A DNA stretch of 64,000 nucleotides from JAKQEM01 sp964391185 (GCA_964391185.1 CAYMIX010000005.1:1-64000), one strand, 5' to 3'. Shown: positions 43,508 to 52,535, counted from the first letter of the stretch. Notes: generated from the letters alone by a model not told the origin. A program made the numbers and translations.

Positions 43508-44446
43508 CTAATTCAACTCAGCACATACGGCTGCGACTTCTTCTTTTGACCCGATAATAATTGGTGTTCGTTGGTCGACAGACTCGATTGTTTTGTCGAG
43601 GATAGATTGTGTCCCATCAGAACTAGCTCCACCGGAATGTTCAACAATGTACGCAAATGGTCCGCACTCGAACGCGAGACGAAGCTTTCCTAAGGGCTTC
43701 TTAGCATCACCAAGATTGGTAAAGACACCTTGCCCTTTACACACAACATGATGAACATCTGCAGTCATACATCCTGAATATCTCAGTGAGTAGCCAGAAT
43801 TAATCCAACGTTTCATAGCTTTCGCATACCCAGCATTCGTTGCGAGTGCACCAATGTTTCCTGGACTCATCGTCGTTGCCTTGTCAGCAATGCAAATATT
43901 TTCTTTATGTACAACAAACTCGCCCACATCATTGAGCGTGAACATGTGAGAGGCTGATCCTGTCGAGTATACAAGAAGCGTTCGTGGTCCAAAGATGACA
44001 TACAAAGCAGCAACTTGTTCTCGGGGTTTTCTGCCCAAAATATATGCTCCTTCGTAGATTCCAAAAATGGATCCAATTGTTAAATTGACATCGAACAGCG
44101 AAGAGCCATCGAGAGGATCGTAAACGACGGAAAAGGGTGCCTGTGGATCTGCTGTAATAACATCAGGATGCTCTTCTGAAGCCATGCTCGCGACGAGCAT
44201 GCTTTCTCGTAAATGTTCCTGGATAATAACATCACTTGTAACATCGAGCCGGAGCTGCGCTTCACCGAATTGGTTATGTGTGCCCGCTAGTCCAGTATCC
44301 GAAGTGCGAATGGCAAACTGAATATATTTTGCAGCCTTTGCAATCGCAAGAATGAGATGTCTTAAATCATCGGAGACTTTCGCATGATGATATAGGTGTG
44401 CATTAAGTGTACCATCATCTGATGAGGGGCGAGTCGCGGTTATCAT
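43508..44446 (-). CDS. fbp: Fructose-1,6-bisphosphatase, class 1
   Basis: A 312-residue enzyme that removes the 1-phosphate of fructose-1,6-bisphosphate. It has the class 1 metal-site motif VVYDPLDGSSLFDVN, ASEEHP, the substrate region with YSLRYSGCMTADVHH, and a KLRLAFECGPFAYIVE end. It starts 9 bp after the GapB-like gene on the same strand, so both are likely one unit for gluconeogenesis. A TAAATT box 6 nt before its ATG may add an internal leaderless promoter. Confidence 0.93.
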   Translation of the reverse strand: MITATRPSSDDGTLNAHLYHHAKVSDDLRHLILAIAKAAKYIQFAIRTSDTGLAGTHNQFGEAQLRLDVTSDVIIQEHLRESMLVASMASEEHPDVITADPQAPFSVVYDPLDGSSLFDVNLTIGSIFGIYEGAYILGRKPREQVAALYVIFGPRTLLVYSTGSASHMFTLNDVGEFVVHKENICIADKATTMSPGNIGALATNAGYAKAMKRWINSGYSLRYSGCMTADVHHVVCKGQGVFTNLGDAKKPLGKLRLAFECGPFAYIVEHSGGASSDGTQSILDKTIESVDQRTPIIIGSKEEVAAVCAELN

Positions 44447-44455
44447 AGAAAGAAT

Positions 44456-45475
44456 TTATCGGATGAAGGAGCCGAGCTTTTGAACCATTTCTGAAACACG
44501 CATCGCATATCCCCATTCATTGTCATACCAACTAACGATTTGTGCAGCATTACCATCGATAACTTTGGTCGAAGGTGCATCAATAATGGAAGAATGTGGA
44601 TCAGTTTGAAAATCAATCGAAACACATTGGTCAGTAGATACGGACAAAATATCTTTCAATTGCTTTGAATGTGCAGCTTCTGTGAGCACCTCATGAATTT
44701 TTTCGACAGTCGCATCTTTTTTAAGAGCAAACGCCATGTAGGCACAACTGACCGTAGGCACTGGCACGCGGAAGGCCATGCCATCAATTTTCCCTTTCAG
44801 ATGCGGAAATATATCTGCACAGGCTTTCACCGCTCCTGTTTTAGTAGGAATGACAGAGAGAGTTGCAGCACGAGAACGGCGAAGCTCACCCCCTTCTTTA
44901 TTCTTATTATCGAGCAAGTTCTGCGATGCAGTAAACGCATGAACTGAGCTAACTAATAAATGTTTAATACCGAATGCCTTGTCGATCACCATGATGACTG
45001 GTGCGATACAGTTAGTCGTACAGGACGCATTGGAAATCACCGTCATCGATTCGTTGAGCTCATGATCGTTCACACCACGAACAAACGTCGGCGTTGTGTC
45101 TTTCATTGGAGCAGTTACGATCACACGTTTCGCACCGGCAGCAATATGCTCTTCCGCTTCTTCTTTCGTTTCAATATTGCCGGTGGATTCAACAACAATA
45201 TCGACATGTAATTCAGCCCAGGGACATTTGGCAGGACTCCTCTCTTTGATAACCTGAACAATACTGTCATTCACTGAAAAATTTTCACCCACCACTTTCA
45301 CATCTGCATGCAATCGGTGATGAAGAGAATCGTACTTAAGCAAGTATGCGCGCATCTCTGCGTCCGATGAAGCATTCACCGCGACCACTTCGATGTCATC
45401 GGGAAAATGCTGAATAAATTGCCGGTGGACGAGGCGGCCGATGCGTCCGTATCCGTTAATTGCAACACGTAGCAT
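44456..45475 (-). CDS. GapB-like glyceraldehyde-3-phosphate dehydrogenase
   Basis: A 339-residue GAPDH with INGYGRIGRLVHRQF, catalytic ISNASCTTNCIAP and WYDNEWGYAMR. The cofactor loop reads VNASSDAEMRAYLLKYD, lacking the Asp seen in the first GAPDH (NDLTD) and resembling NADP-preferring GapB enzymes that work in gluconeogenesis. It is directly upstream of fbp. TATGAT lies 8 nt before the ATG. Confidence 0.95.
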   Translation of the reverse strand: MLRVAINGYGRIGRLVHRQFIQHFPDDIEVVAVNASSDAEMRAYLLKYDSLHHRLHADVKVVGENFSVNDSIVQVIKERSPAKCPWAELHVDIVVESTGNIETKEEAEEHIAAGAKRVIVTAPMKDTTPTFVRGVNDHELNESMTVISNASCTTNCIAPVIMVIDKAFGIKHLLVSSVHAFTASQNLLDNKNKEGGELRRSRAATLSVIPTKTGAVKACADIFPHLKGKIDGMAFRVPVPTVSCAYMAFALKKDATVEKIHEVLTEAAHSKQLKDILSVSTDQCVSIDFQTDPHSSIIDAPSTKVIDGNAAQIVSWYDNEWGYAMRVSEMVQKLGSFIR

Positions 45476-45501
45476 ATGACCGCATCATAGCATGAACGTG
45501 T

Positions 45502-46806
45502 TCAAGACGTCAGCCCAACAATGATGCCAAGGAAAGCCATGAAGAGTCCGATAATCCATAATCTCATCGTTACTTTACTCTCGCCCCAGCCAAGCGCCTC
45601 AAAGTGATGATGTATTGGTGCCGCAAGGAACACTTTCTTGCCACCACGAAGTCGCTTACTCGTAAGCTGGATAATCACGGAAAGCATTTCCAACACAAAT
45701 ACAAAGCCAACAATGGGCAGAATAAGGGCATCGTCAATCATCATTGCCATGACGGCCAGTGCGCCCCCAAGTGCCATCGACCCCGTATCTCCCATGAAAA
45801 AGAGTGCTGGCGGAACATTGTGCCAGAGGAAAGCAGCAATCGCCCCCATGCACACGGCGCAGAAAGCCGAAAGAATAAATAAATCTTGTGCGTAAGCAAG
45901 AATACCAAACGCAGCAAAGGCGATGACAAGCAACCCTCCAGCAAGACCATCCAGTCCATCGGTAAAATTTACTGCGTTCGCAGTGCCAACAAGAATGAAA
46001 ATAAAGATGGGGATATACCAAGCGCCTACGACAACCTCTCCAACATGTGGTATATCAATACTGTTATATCCCAGACGGAAATAGAACCAAAGACCACCAA
46101 GCAAGCCAATAAACAATAGTGAAGCAAGTTTTGATGTTGCAGATATTCCTCCTTTTTTATACATCACAGTTGCGCGCGACTTTATGAGATTATCTAAAAC
46201 AATAGTACCCGATGCAATGTACGCGAGCAGGGCAACATACAATATCGATGCAATAACCGGCGACAATAATCCTTCAGTCATATTGGAAAGTATGAATTCA
46301 TCCATGACGAAACTTTTTACAATCCAGCCAAGCACCGCAATGGTCCCGATGCCAAAGATCCAACGTGTCGGTCGTTGTATGCGCTGCCACACAGACTGAT
46401 TCGAACCAACAATATTAAGATAATCATCTATTCCTCCGAGAATTCCTAGACTGATTAACATAAAGAGTGGCAAGTACACCTGTCCTCGTTGCAGCAATGA
46501 GTGATCTACTACATCGAAAAGTGCCAGCGATCGAGAGGCAAGTACTGTAAGAACAATGGACACCCAAATGAGAATTCCACCCATTGTTGGAGTGCCATGT
46601 TTATTTTGATGAAACGTCCGAAAGATCGTTGGCTCACGTCCATCCAATGTTTCGACACGTAACTGTTTACCAATCCTATTCTTGAGAAGAAAAGAAACGA
46701 ACCACGGTGTGAGAACGAGGACAAACGCAAATGAAAAAAGTGCGTAACCAAGGATTCCCAGAAGGGAAATCTCCGGACGTACCGGAAGGAGGAGATCGAT
46801 GTTCAT
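45502..46806 (-). CDS. mraY: Phospho-MurNAc-pentapeptide transferase MraY
   Basis: MraY makes lipid I, the first membrane step of peptidoglycan synthesis. The 434-residue protein has about ten membrane helices, TMGGILIWVSI, GGIDDYLNIVGSNQ, ANAVNFTDGLDGLAGG with the catalytic Asp residues, and the HHHFEALGWGE motif near the end. It is longer than the usual ~360 residues because of extra sequence between the first helices and near residues 95-135. It starts 10 bp after dnaB, and the usual mur/fts neighbours are absent. Confidence 0.97.
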   Translation of the reverse strand: MNIDLLLPVRPEISLLGILGYALFSFAFVLVLTPWFVSFLLKNRIGKQLRVETLDGREPTIFRTFHQNKHGTPTMGGILIWVSIVLTVLASRSLALFDVVDHSLLQRGQVYLPLFMLISLGILGGIDDYLNIVGSNQSVWQRIQRPTRWIFGIGTIAVLGWIVKSFVMDEFILSNMTEGLLSPVIASILYVALLAYIASGTIVLDNLIKSRATVMYKKGGISATSKLASLLFIGLLGGLWFYFRLGYNSIDIPHVGEVVVGAWYIPIFIFILVGTANAVNFTDGLDGLAGGLLVIAFAAFGILAYAQDLFILSAFCAVCMGAIAAFLWHNVPPALFFMGDTGSMALGGALAVMAMMIDDALILPIVGFVFVLEMLSVIIQLTSKRLRGGKKVFLAAPIHHHFEALGWGESKVTMRLWIIGLFMAFLGIIVGLTS

Positions 46807-46816
46807 AGGATGATAC

Positions 46817-48178
46817 TTAGTCTACCGACTCGCTGTGAACTTTGTCGATATCATAAAACCGCATCTGTTCTTTTTTAAAAAGAAGCTCAACTCGTCCTGT
46901 TGGTCCATTGCGGTGTTTTCGAATAAATATATCAGCAATACCTTGGCGGTCGCTATCTTCATTGTAATAATCATCGCGGTAGAGCATCAGCACAACATCC
47001 GCATCTTGCTCAATGGATCCAGATTCACGAAGATCGGAAAGCTGAGGAGACTTATCCGGTCGCGCCTCAACTGCGCGAGACAGCTGCGAAAGAGCAATAA
47101 TCGGAATCCGTAGCTCACGAGCGACTTGCTTGATCGTTCGTGAAATTTCAGAAATTTCTTGAACACGGTTTCCAGCATAACTGCTATTCCCTGTGCTCAT
47201 GAGCTGCAAATAGTCGATTACAAGTAAATCGAGACCATGTTCCATTTGCAAACGACGTGCTTTTGTTCGAAATTCTGGCATGGAAGATGCCGATGTATCA
47301 TCAATAAACAGATTCGCCTTCGAAAGTTCATCCATCACCGGGCCCATGTTTTGGAAATCGCTATCATCGAGCTTGCCTCGCTGAAGCTTCCACGAGTCGA
47401 CCCCAAGCATGGATGCAAACAAGCGATCGACGAGCTGTTCCTTGCTCATTTCTAGCGAGAATATACCAACAGTTTTATGACCCTTTACCGCTGCATTTAC
47501 CGCGATATTCATCGCCAAGCTGGTTTTACCCATCGATGGGCGAGCAGCGAGAATAATAAGATCGCTTGGCTGCATGCCAGAAAGCTTGAAGTCCAGCCCA
47601 TGGAATCCTGTGGGAACGCCCTTCATGGAAGAATCATCACCGGATGCATGAAGTTCTGCAAATTTCTCATAGCGCTCATCAAGCACATCTCGCACATGGA
47701 CAAACTTCTCTTTGAGAAAGGTATTGGTAATTTGAAAAACAGTTTTCTCCACACGATCAAGAAGTTCTGGAATCGCCAGATCTACCTCATAGCCTAATCC
47801 TGTAATAGTTCTGCCAGCTTCGATGATATTACGATGAAGAGCTTTGGCTTTTACGATCTGACCATACTGATAAATGTGTGATGATGTCGGAACAGATGCT
47901 GCAAGATCTGCCAAAAATGCACTTCCTCCAATATCCTGAACACTCTTATTGTCACTCAGCTTATGCGACACCGTAATGAAATCGATAGGCTCGTGGTTTG
48001 TATATAGTTGATAAATTGCCTGAAAAATCTGCCGAAATGTCGGGTCATAAAAGTCTTCTGGTTTCAAGAAATCTGATACTTTGATAATCGCTTCTGGATC
48101 CAGCAGCAATGCCCCGAGTACTGTGCGTTCTGCTTCTGGGGAATGTGGTGGCGTATCAAACAGAGTGGCAGTTGCCAT
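46817..48178 (-). CDS. dnaB: Replicative DNA helicase DnaB
   Basis: A 453-residue hexameric helicase: N-terminal domain (PHSPEAERTVLGALLLDPE), linker, RecA-like domain with GVPTGFHGLD, Walker A ARPSMGKTSLAMN, LLVIDYLQLM (Walker B) and a C-terminal QLSDLRESGSIEQDADVVLM. There is no intein. Two perfect DnaA boxes lie about 180 bp upstream. It is transcribed in the order recA, dnaB, mraY, each on minus. Confidence 0.97.
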   Translation of the reverse strand: MATATLFDTPPHSPEAERTVLGALLLDPEAIIKVSDFLKPEDFYDPTFRQIFQAIYQLYTNHEPIDFITVSHKLSDNKSVQDIGGSAFLADLAASVPTSSHIYQYGQIVKAKALHRNIIEAGRTITGLGYEVDLAIPELLDRVEKTVFQITNTFLKEKFVHVRDVLDERYEKFAELHASGDDSSMKGVPTGFHGLDFKLSGMQPSDLIILAARPSMGKTSLAMNIAVNAAVKGHKTVGIFSLEMSKEQLVDRLFASMLGVDSWKLQRGKLDDSDFQNMGPVMDELSKANLFIDDTSASSMPEFRTKARRLQMEHGLDLLVIDYLQLMSTGNSSYAGNRVQEISEISRTIKQVARELRIPIIALSQLSRAVEARPDKSPQLSDLRESGSIEQDADVVLMLYRDDYYNEDSDRQGIADIFIRKHRNGPTGRVELLFKKEQMRFYDIDKVHSESVD

Positions 48179-48358
48179 GAGAATAATGTGGTGAAGAGCC
48201 AGCAGAAATAAAACTCATTCCTTTTCTTTTCCCTCAGGGTGCGCATCTCGCCTATCACCCGGACAACGTATTGTAAGGATGTAAAGCTTTTGAGCAACGA
48301 ACATGACTTGGCAATAACATTCGAGTGTTCTGTGTTCAGCAATTACTAAGGCAAGAAG

Positions 48359-48378
48359 TGTGGATAACTTGTGGATAA
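48359..48378. promoter_or_regulatory. Two tandem perfect DnaA boxes
   Basis: TGTGGATAA occurs at 48359-48367 and 48370-48378, both perfect DnaA boxes (TTATCCACA on minus) in the same orientation, 11 bp apart, one helical turn. They lie in the 299-bp gap between recA and dnaB. A role in DnaA control of dnaB, or DnaA titration, is suggested. There are too few boxes and no dnaA or dnaN nearby for a confident origin. The gap also has a GGGTG/CACCC hairpin near the dnaB leader. Confidence 0.6.
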
Positions 48379-48420
48379 TATGTGTGATTCGACGCGGCAC
48401 ACTACAGGCTTATACGAAAT

Positions 48421-48451
48421 GACCCGTCTGGATCGCAGGTCCGGACGGGTC
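48421..48451 (-). terminator. Hairpin after recA
   Basis: GACCCGTC and GACGGGTC pair around a 15-nt loop with inner GGTCC/GGATC pairing, about 27 bp after the recA stop. It lacks a clear U-run, so termination is plausible but unproven. Confidence 0.5.
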
Positions 48452-48477
48452 TGTACGAAGACTGGAATGTTCGAGAA

Positions 48478-49611
48478 TTATTCTACTTCTCCCTCTTCTT
48501 GCACAGCACCAACCGATACAATTGCTTCTACCTCTTTGGTTGCCTTTGCACGAATGAAGCCATCAAGCTCTTTCATCAATGCTTGATTCTGCGTCAGTGT
48601 TGCTTTCGCTTGCTCTCGACCCTGACCAAGTGTTTCTTCGTTATAACGGAAGTAGGCTCCTGATTTTTCAATAAGCCCAAATTTCACACCAAGATCGATA
48701 ATATCTCCTTCCTTACTAATGCCACGCGCGTACAAGATGTCGAATTCTGCTTGGCGGAATGGGGGAGCAACCTTATTTTTCACCACTTTAACACGAGTAC
48801 GATTACCAATAACTTCCTGACCATCTTCTCCGACGCCCTTTTCTAGGATTTTATCGATACGGCGAACATCTAAGCGAACAGAGCAGTAGAACTTAAGAGC
48901 ATTTCCCCCCGCAGTTGTTTCTGGGTTTCCAAACATTACGCCGATCTTCATGCGAAGCTGATTAATGAAAATGACGGAACAGTTGGTCTTGCTCACAATA
49001 GCAGTCAATTTACGTAATGCCTGGCTCATCAAGCGAGCTTGTAAGCCCATGTGACTATCTCCCATCGTCCCTTCGATTTCTGCACGAGGAGTAAGAGCTG
49101 CTACGGAATCGATAACAATGAGATCGATACCTCCGGAACGAACAAGTGTTTCCGTAATTTCCAATGCTTGTTCTCCATCATCTGGTTGCGAAACAAGAAG
49201 GTGATCGATATCGACACCAATCTTCTTGGCGTATCCAAGATCAAGAGCATGTTCGGCGTCGATAAACGCTGCACGACCTCCCTTTCTTTGGATTTCAGCA
49301 ATAGCATGTAAAGCAATAGTTGTTTTCCCAGAAGACTCTGGACCATAAATTTCAATAATACGACCAAGAGGAATGCCACCACCGAGCGCAAGGTCGAGCG
49401 AGAGTGAACCAGATGAAAAGCGAGCGATATCATGATTTACACCTTCGCCCATCTGCATAATGGCACCATCTCCATATTGTTTTTTAATCTGTGCAAGAGC
49501 GTTATTAATCGCCTCTATTTTAATGGCATCATGACTCTGTTTTTTCGTCGTAGAAGTAGCTTTCGCATGTGAGGTAGTCATAGAAGATGAATGGGTAGTG
49601 GAATCTCTCAT
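48478..49611 (-). CDS. recA: Recombinase RecA
   Basis: RecA drives homologous recombination and the SOS response. The 377-residue product has IKKQYGDGAIMQMGE, Walker A GPESSGKTT, LIVIDSVAAL, the L2 loop with FGNPETTAGGNALKFY, and an acidic VQEEGEVE tail. A ~20-residue Ser/Thr-rich N-terminal extension precedes the usual start; ATG 49581 is an alternative that shortens it. A perfect inverted repeat upstream may be a regulatory operator. No intein. Confidence 0.97.
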   Translation of the reverse strand: MRDSTTHSSSMTTSHAKATSTTKKQSHDAIKIEAINNALAQIKKQYGDGAIMQMGEGVNHDIARFSSGSLSLDLALGGGIPLGRIIEIYGPESSGKTTIALHAIAEIQRKGGRAAFIDAEHALDLGYAKKIGVDIDHLLVSQPDDGEQALEITETLVRSGGIDLIVIDSVAALTPRAEIEGTMGDSHMGLQARLMSQALRKLTAIVSKTNCSVIFINQLRMKIGVMFGNPETTAGGNALKFYCSVRLDVRRIDKILEKGVGEDGQEVIGNRTRVKVVKNKVAPPFRQAEFDILYARGISKEGDIIDLGVKFGLIEKSGAYFRYNEETLGQGREQAKATLTQNQALMKELDGFIRAKATKEVEAIVSVGAVQEEGEVE

Positions 49612-49731
49612 GGTACGTATGGGAGATGAGTAAGTAAAAGAAATACCTGAGGTAAACGGACGTACACCCACTATGAAGAACTGCCCGAATGAGGTCAAGA
49701 ATCTTGTCTTGCACTAGAATCTAAACATTGT

Positions 49732-49749
49732 GGTGTATATTCGTACACC
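49732..49749. promoter_or_regulatory. Perfect inverted repeat upstream of recA
   Basis: GGTGTA-N6-TACACC is a perfect 6-6-6 palindrome located about 120 bp upstream of recA and near the -35 region of a candidate recA promoter (TAGATT at about 49715-49720 as -10). Location and symmetry suit an SOS-type repressor operator, although the sequence is not the known LexA consensus of E. coli or Bacillus. Confidence 0.45.
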
Positions 49750-49763
49750 CTATGTTTTTGGCT

Positions 49764-50609
49764 TTAGTGCTTTAATGCACGACAACGTCCAATGTTCGTC
49801 AGAGCATCTATTACCTCACAATACTGCCCCTGTGGACAGAGCACTCCTGCCAGTCCACCACATGGTGCCCCAGCGACGACAGAGCTGCTTTGAGTGACTG
49901 ATGAATCTCCACTTGCGTTCTTGGATGAAGGAAGCGCCGAACGGAAAATAATGGAGCGAAGTATGTGCTGTCGCGTTCGTTCCTCGACAGAATCACCCTC
50001 CCCATTTTCTTTAAATTCCAAAACAATAATGTTACGGGCGCGTTGCACATACACCAACTGTGCCCCTGTGCCAGCGATACGCACAGCACGAGCGCCAGCA
50101 AGTTGCGTCATGCTGCCACTCGGTAACTGCGTGAGAGACGACGTATGAACAGAGAGAAGTATGTTGCGAGAGCCTGTTTGCGTGAACTGCGCACCATCAT
50201 CATATTGCGTAACAGACCATGTTTCAGGCACTTCAAGAGAAAGAGAAATGCTGGGGATATCTATTGAGTGCATCTGCATAGCAATCAGCGTCGCACCAGA
50301 TATGAGAAGCACCGGCACGTCTTCGGGATCGGTATTGTATTCCAGTACACCCTCGAACACCGCATCCATATGTTCATAATCACGCAAATCAACGGTGGAA
50401 CTCTCTGCGTAGAATACATTTTCTCCATTCTGTTGGACGATGTGCGTTCCGCGGCGGACGATGGAAAGCGGCACAGGAATAAGAACACCAGTCATTGTCT
50501 GAGGCCCTTCCGGTAAGGAAGTCGGGGTATCATCACCACAACCATGGAGTGCCAATGTGAGCGCTATCACAGGGGCAAGGCCGATGAGCGTGCGTTTCCA
50601 CATCATCAT
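49764..50609 (-). CDS. Lipoprotein with cysteine-rich end
   Basis: A 281-residue lipoprotein (MMMWKRTLIG, hydrophobic core, LALHGC with Cys24). The middle (IPSISLSLEVPETWSVTQYDDG) looks like the PsbP/MOG1-like extracellular domain frequent in small secreted proteins. The end, CGGLAGVLCPQGQYCE followed by a last Cys, resembles a small disulfide-rich Kazal-like motif. ATG 50609 gives a normal signal peptide. It lies between the sigma-4/HARE protein gene and recA, all on minus. Confidence 0.7.
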   Translation of the reverse strand: MMMWKRTLIGLAPVIALTLALHGCGDDTPTSLPEGPQTMTGVLIPVPLSIVRRGTHIVQQNGENVFYAESSTVDLRDYEHMDAVFEGVLEYNTDPEDVPVLLISGATLIAMQMHSIDIPSISLSLEVPETWSVTQYDDGAQFTQTGSRNILLSVHTSSLTQLPSGSMTQLAGARAVRIAGTGAQLVYVQRARNIIVLEFKENGEGDSVEERTRQHILRSIIFRSALPSSKNASGDSSVTQSSSVVAGAPCGGLAGVLCPQGQYCEVIDALTNIGRCRALKH

Positions 50610-50716
50610 GGAGAGAGATGAACAGTGTGACACGAGAGCAATGGATAGCAATCAAAATCCCTCGCAATTTCAGGGAGAAAAGGGAGGGATTCTACAGACT
50701 AAAAGAGAATACTCAA

Positions 50717-51817
50717 TTACTTCTTCGCACCATCGAATGCATAGACAGCGCGTCCAACACGAACGAAGTATGGCATCTTTTGAAGATTCAAAGAGATTGT
50801 ACCAACCTTCACTGTACGCTGCTTAGCAACTTCAGAAATGATCTCTTTCTTGGAGAGGGGACCTTTTTCTTTGAGTATCGCCTCGATAACGTCAGCAACA
50901 GTACCTGGCTCATAACCCCATTCGCGGAGCGCGTACAAACCGCGTCCAACGAGGACAAACTGCGGATAGCGGATGAGTTCGTTATGAACAGCCTGAACTG
51001 TTACGTTCTTGTGGTCGAAGCGCGCCTCACGGATACGGTTTGCAATCTCCATAAAATGAAGAGGTGTGCCGGACTTGCGGAGAATGATTTCTACTTTGTC
51101 GCGGATACTGCGTGGGCGAACGAAGCGCCATTCTGTAAGACCCCAACCATCATCTATTTCACGCAAGCGTTCATCGATGGTAAGACAGCTGGAAATGAGC
51201 TCCTTGCTTGGGATGCGATCCTTGAAGAGATTAAGCGCCTGAACCGCAGAGATTAACTCTTCCTTTTTCATGCAGGAACGGCGCTTCTTGAGAATTTTAA
51301 CAATGTTATCAACAATGATAGAGATGTCCTCCATCGCCAGGGATTCTAAGCGCCAGAAAGGAACATATGTGCCACTGTGACCAGACGTCGACATTTCTGT
51401 GTCGATGGAATAGGAGAGACGAAGTACAGCGCCATCAAGATCTGTCGCATTCGGCATACGCTTGAGAACCTGACTGACGAGTTCGTCTTCGCGCATAACA
51501 CCACCATGCATACGGAGAATATTCTTCGCGAGTTCATTTACTTCGTTGAGCTTTGTCGTGCGGACAGTGCGACGAAGCTTGCTCAGTGCAATACCTTCTA
51601 TCTGACGAATGCGTTCGCGAGTGACCTTGAAATGCTTACCAATCTTTTCGAGTGTTTGCTTCGGTTGACCTTGCAATGCGAAGCGGCGCTTGATCACCAT
51701 TGCCTCCTTCTCTGTCAGTACTAAAAACAAATCATCCAAAAGCGACTGGAGATTAACAGAGAGTTTTGCGTTCGCTGTAGAATTCTGAGCGAGGATGGTG
51801 GAAGAGGCGTCAGCCAT
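50717..51817 (-). CDS. Sigma region 4/HARE-HTH fusion protein
   Basis: A 366-residue DNA-binding protein. Residues about 30-90 match sigma-70 region 4 (LTEKEAMVIKRRFAL, TLEKIGKHFKVTRERIRQIEGIALSKLRR), the helix-turn-helix that reads -35 elements. Two C-terminal HARE-HTH units (about residues 240-300 and 305-360, LHFMEIANRI and LSKKEIISEVAKQ) resemble the delta subunit of Firmicute RNA polymerase. No region 2, so it cannot melt promoters by itself. It could be an RNA polymerase-associated regulator. It is transcribed from a good promoter (51965-51993) with a leader of about 140 nt. Confidence 0.85.
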   Translation of the reverse strand: MADASSTILAQNSTANAKLSVNLQSLLDDLFLVLTEKEAMVIKRRFALQGQPKQTLEKIGKHFKVTRERIRQIEGIALSKLRRTVRTTKLNEVNELAKNILRMHGGVMREDELVSQVLKRMPNATDLDGAVLRLSYSIDTEMSTSGHSGTYVPFWRLESLAMEDISIIVDNIVKILKKRRSCMKKEELISAVQALNLFKDRIPSKELISSCLTIDERLREIDDGWGLTEWRFVRPRSIRDKVEIILRKSGTPLHFMEIANRIREARFDHKNVTVQAVHNELIRYPQFVLVGRGLYALREWGYEPGTVADVIEAILKEKGPLSKKEIISEVAKQRTVKVGTISLNLQKMPYFVRVGRAVYAFDGAKK

Positions 51818-52157
51818 AATTGTTGGGGGGCGGGAGTGAGGAGAACAACCCTCGTTTTACCAGAACATTGACAGGAGTAAAAGTTCCTTCGCGGATTTCT
51901 CTGGACTGTTTTCCACAGTTTGGGTTCCGCGTACGCAGGTTAGGTGTTCAAATGAGCAGATATATAAAATATATTATTTTCATACTTTGTCAAATATCGA
52001 TGTATAGTTGATTTAACCAACTATAGTATAGAGAAATGACAATCTGAAAACAACTGAGGATTTTTGCTGTATCGAAACGACAATACTATCGCATAAAATA
52101 TAAATAGTGCATCTATAGGGCAATCGCAGACCTTAGCGAGAAAAGTAGTGTACATTT
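51818..52157. other. AT-rich intergenic region with one promoter
   Basis: A 340-bp stretch without coding sequence. It holds the promoter of the sigma-4/HARE gene, one degenerate DnaA-box-like TTTTCCACA at about 51910-51918, and an AT-rich core (51955-52035) with short inverted repeats such as AGTTGATTTAACCAACT. I see no known RNA family. Confidence 0.5.
51965..51993 (-). promoter_or_regulatory. Promoter of the sigma-4/HARE gene
   Basis: On minus, TTGACA (51988-51993) is a perfect -35 hexamer and TATTTT lies 16 nt further, with AT-rich flanks. Transcription would run towards the sigma-4/HARE gene with a long leader, unlike most genes in the window. Confidence 0.6.
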
Positions 52158-52529
52158 TTAGGATGTTTGTCGCTGCAAATACATAAGTAACAATTCACAA
52201 GCAGCTTGAGCATCTCCGTCAGTGGCTGTGCTTTTGGATGTTGTATATCGTTCATCAAGGTATTCGACGACAAGACCTGCTGTCTCCAGCCGGTCGCCAA
52301 TCAGGCGCACAAAGGTTGACTGCGTCCCTTCATCGCCTGATGGAAGAAGGGGCAATCCTAAAACCAACAGATCGATATCTCGTTCATCACACTGCTGGAG
52401 AACGTGGCTAACCAAATCGTTTTCGTCCGTATGGTGCAATGTATCGAGTGCTAAAGGCACACCAACACTATCATCGGCGAAAGAGACTCCGGTGTGCTTA
52501 CGGCCCACGTCGAGTCCGAGAATGCGCAT
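52158..52529 (-). CDS. ruvX: RuvX/YqgF-type Holliday junction resolvase family protein
   Basis: A 123-residue RNase H-fold protein: MRILGLDVGRKHTGVSFAD (catalytic Asp), LLVLGLPLLPSGDEG, VVEYLDERYTT and the Asp/Glu-bearing DGDAQAACELLLMYL. YqgF-like proteins process 16S rRNA precursor and are annotated as putative Holliday junction resolvases. It is 6 bp after rpsT on the same strand; AAGGA lies 4 nt before the ATG. Confidence 0.93.
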   Translation of the reverse strand: MRILGLDVGRKHTGVSFADDSVGVPLALDTLHHTDENDLVSHVLQQCDERDIDLLVLGLPLLPSGDEGTQSTFVRLIGDRLETAGLVVEYLDERYTTSKSTATDGDAQAACELLLMYLQRQTS

Positions 52530-52535
52530 TTGTCC

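Noticed and set aside
48179..48477. Full replication origin
   Set aside because: Only two DnaA boxes, no obvious AT-rich unwinding element next to them, and no dnaA or dnaN in the window.
46817..49611. Inteins in dnaB or recA
   Set aside because: Both proteins are of normal length with uninterrupted Walker motifs.
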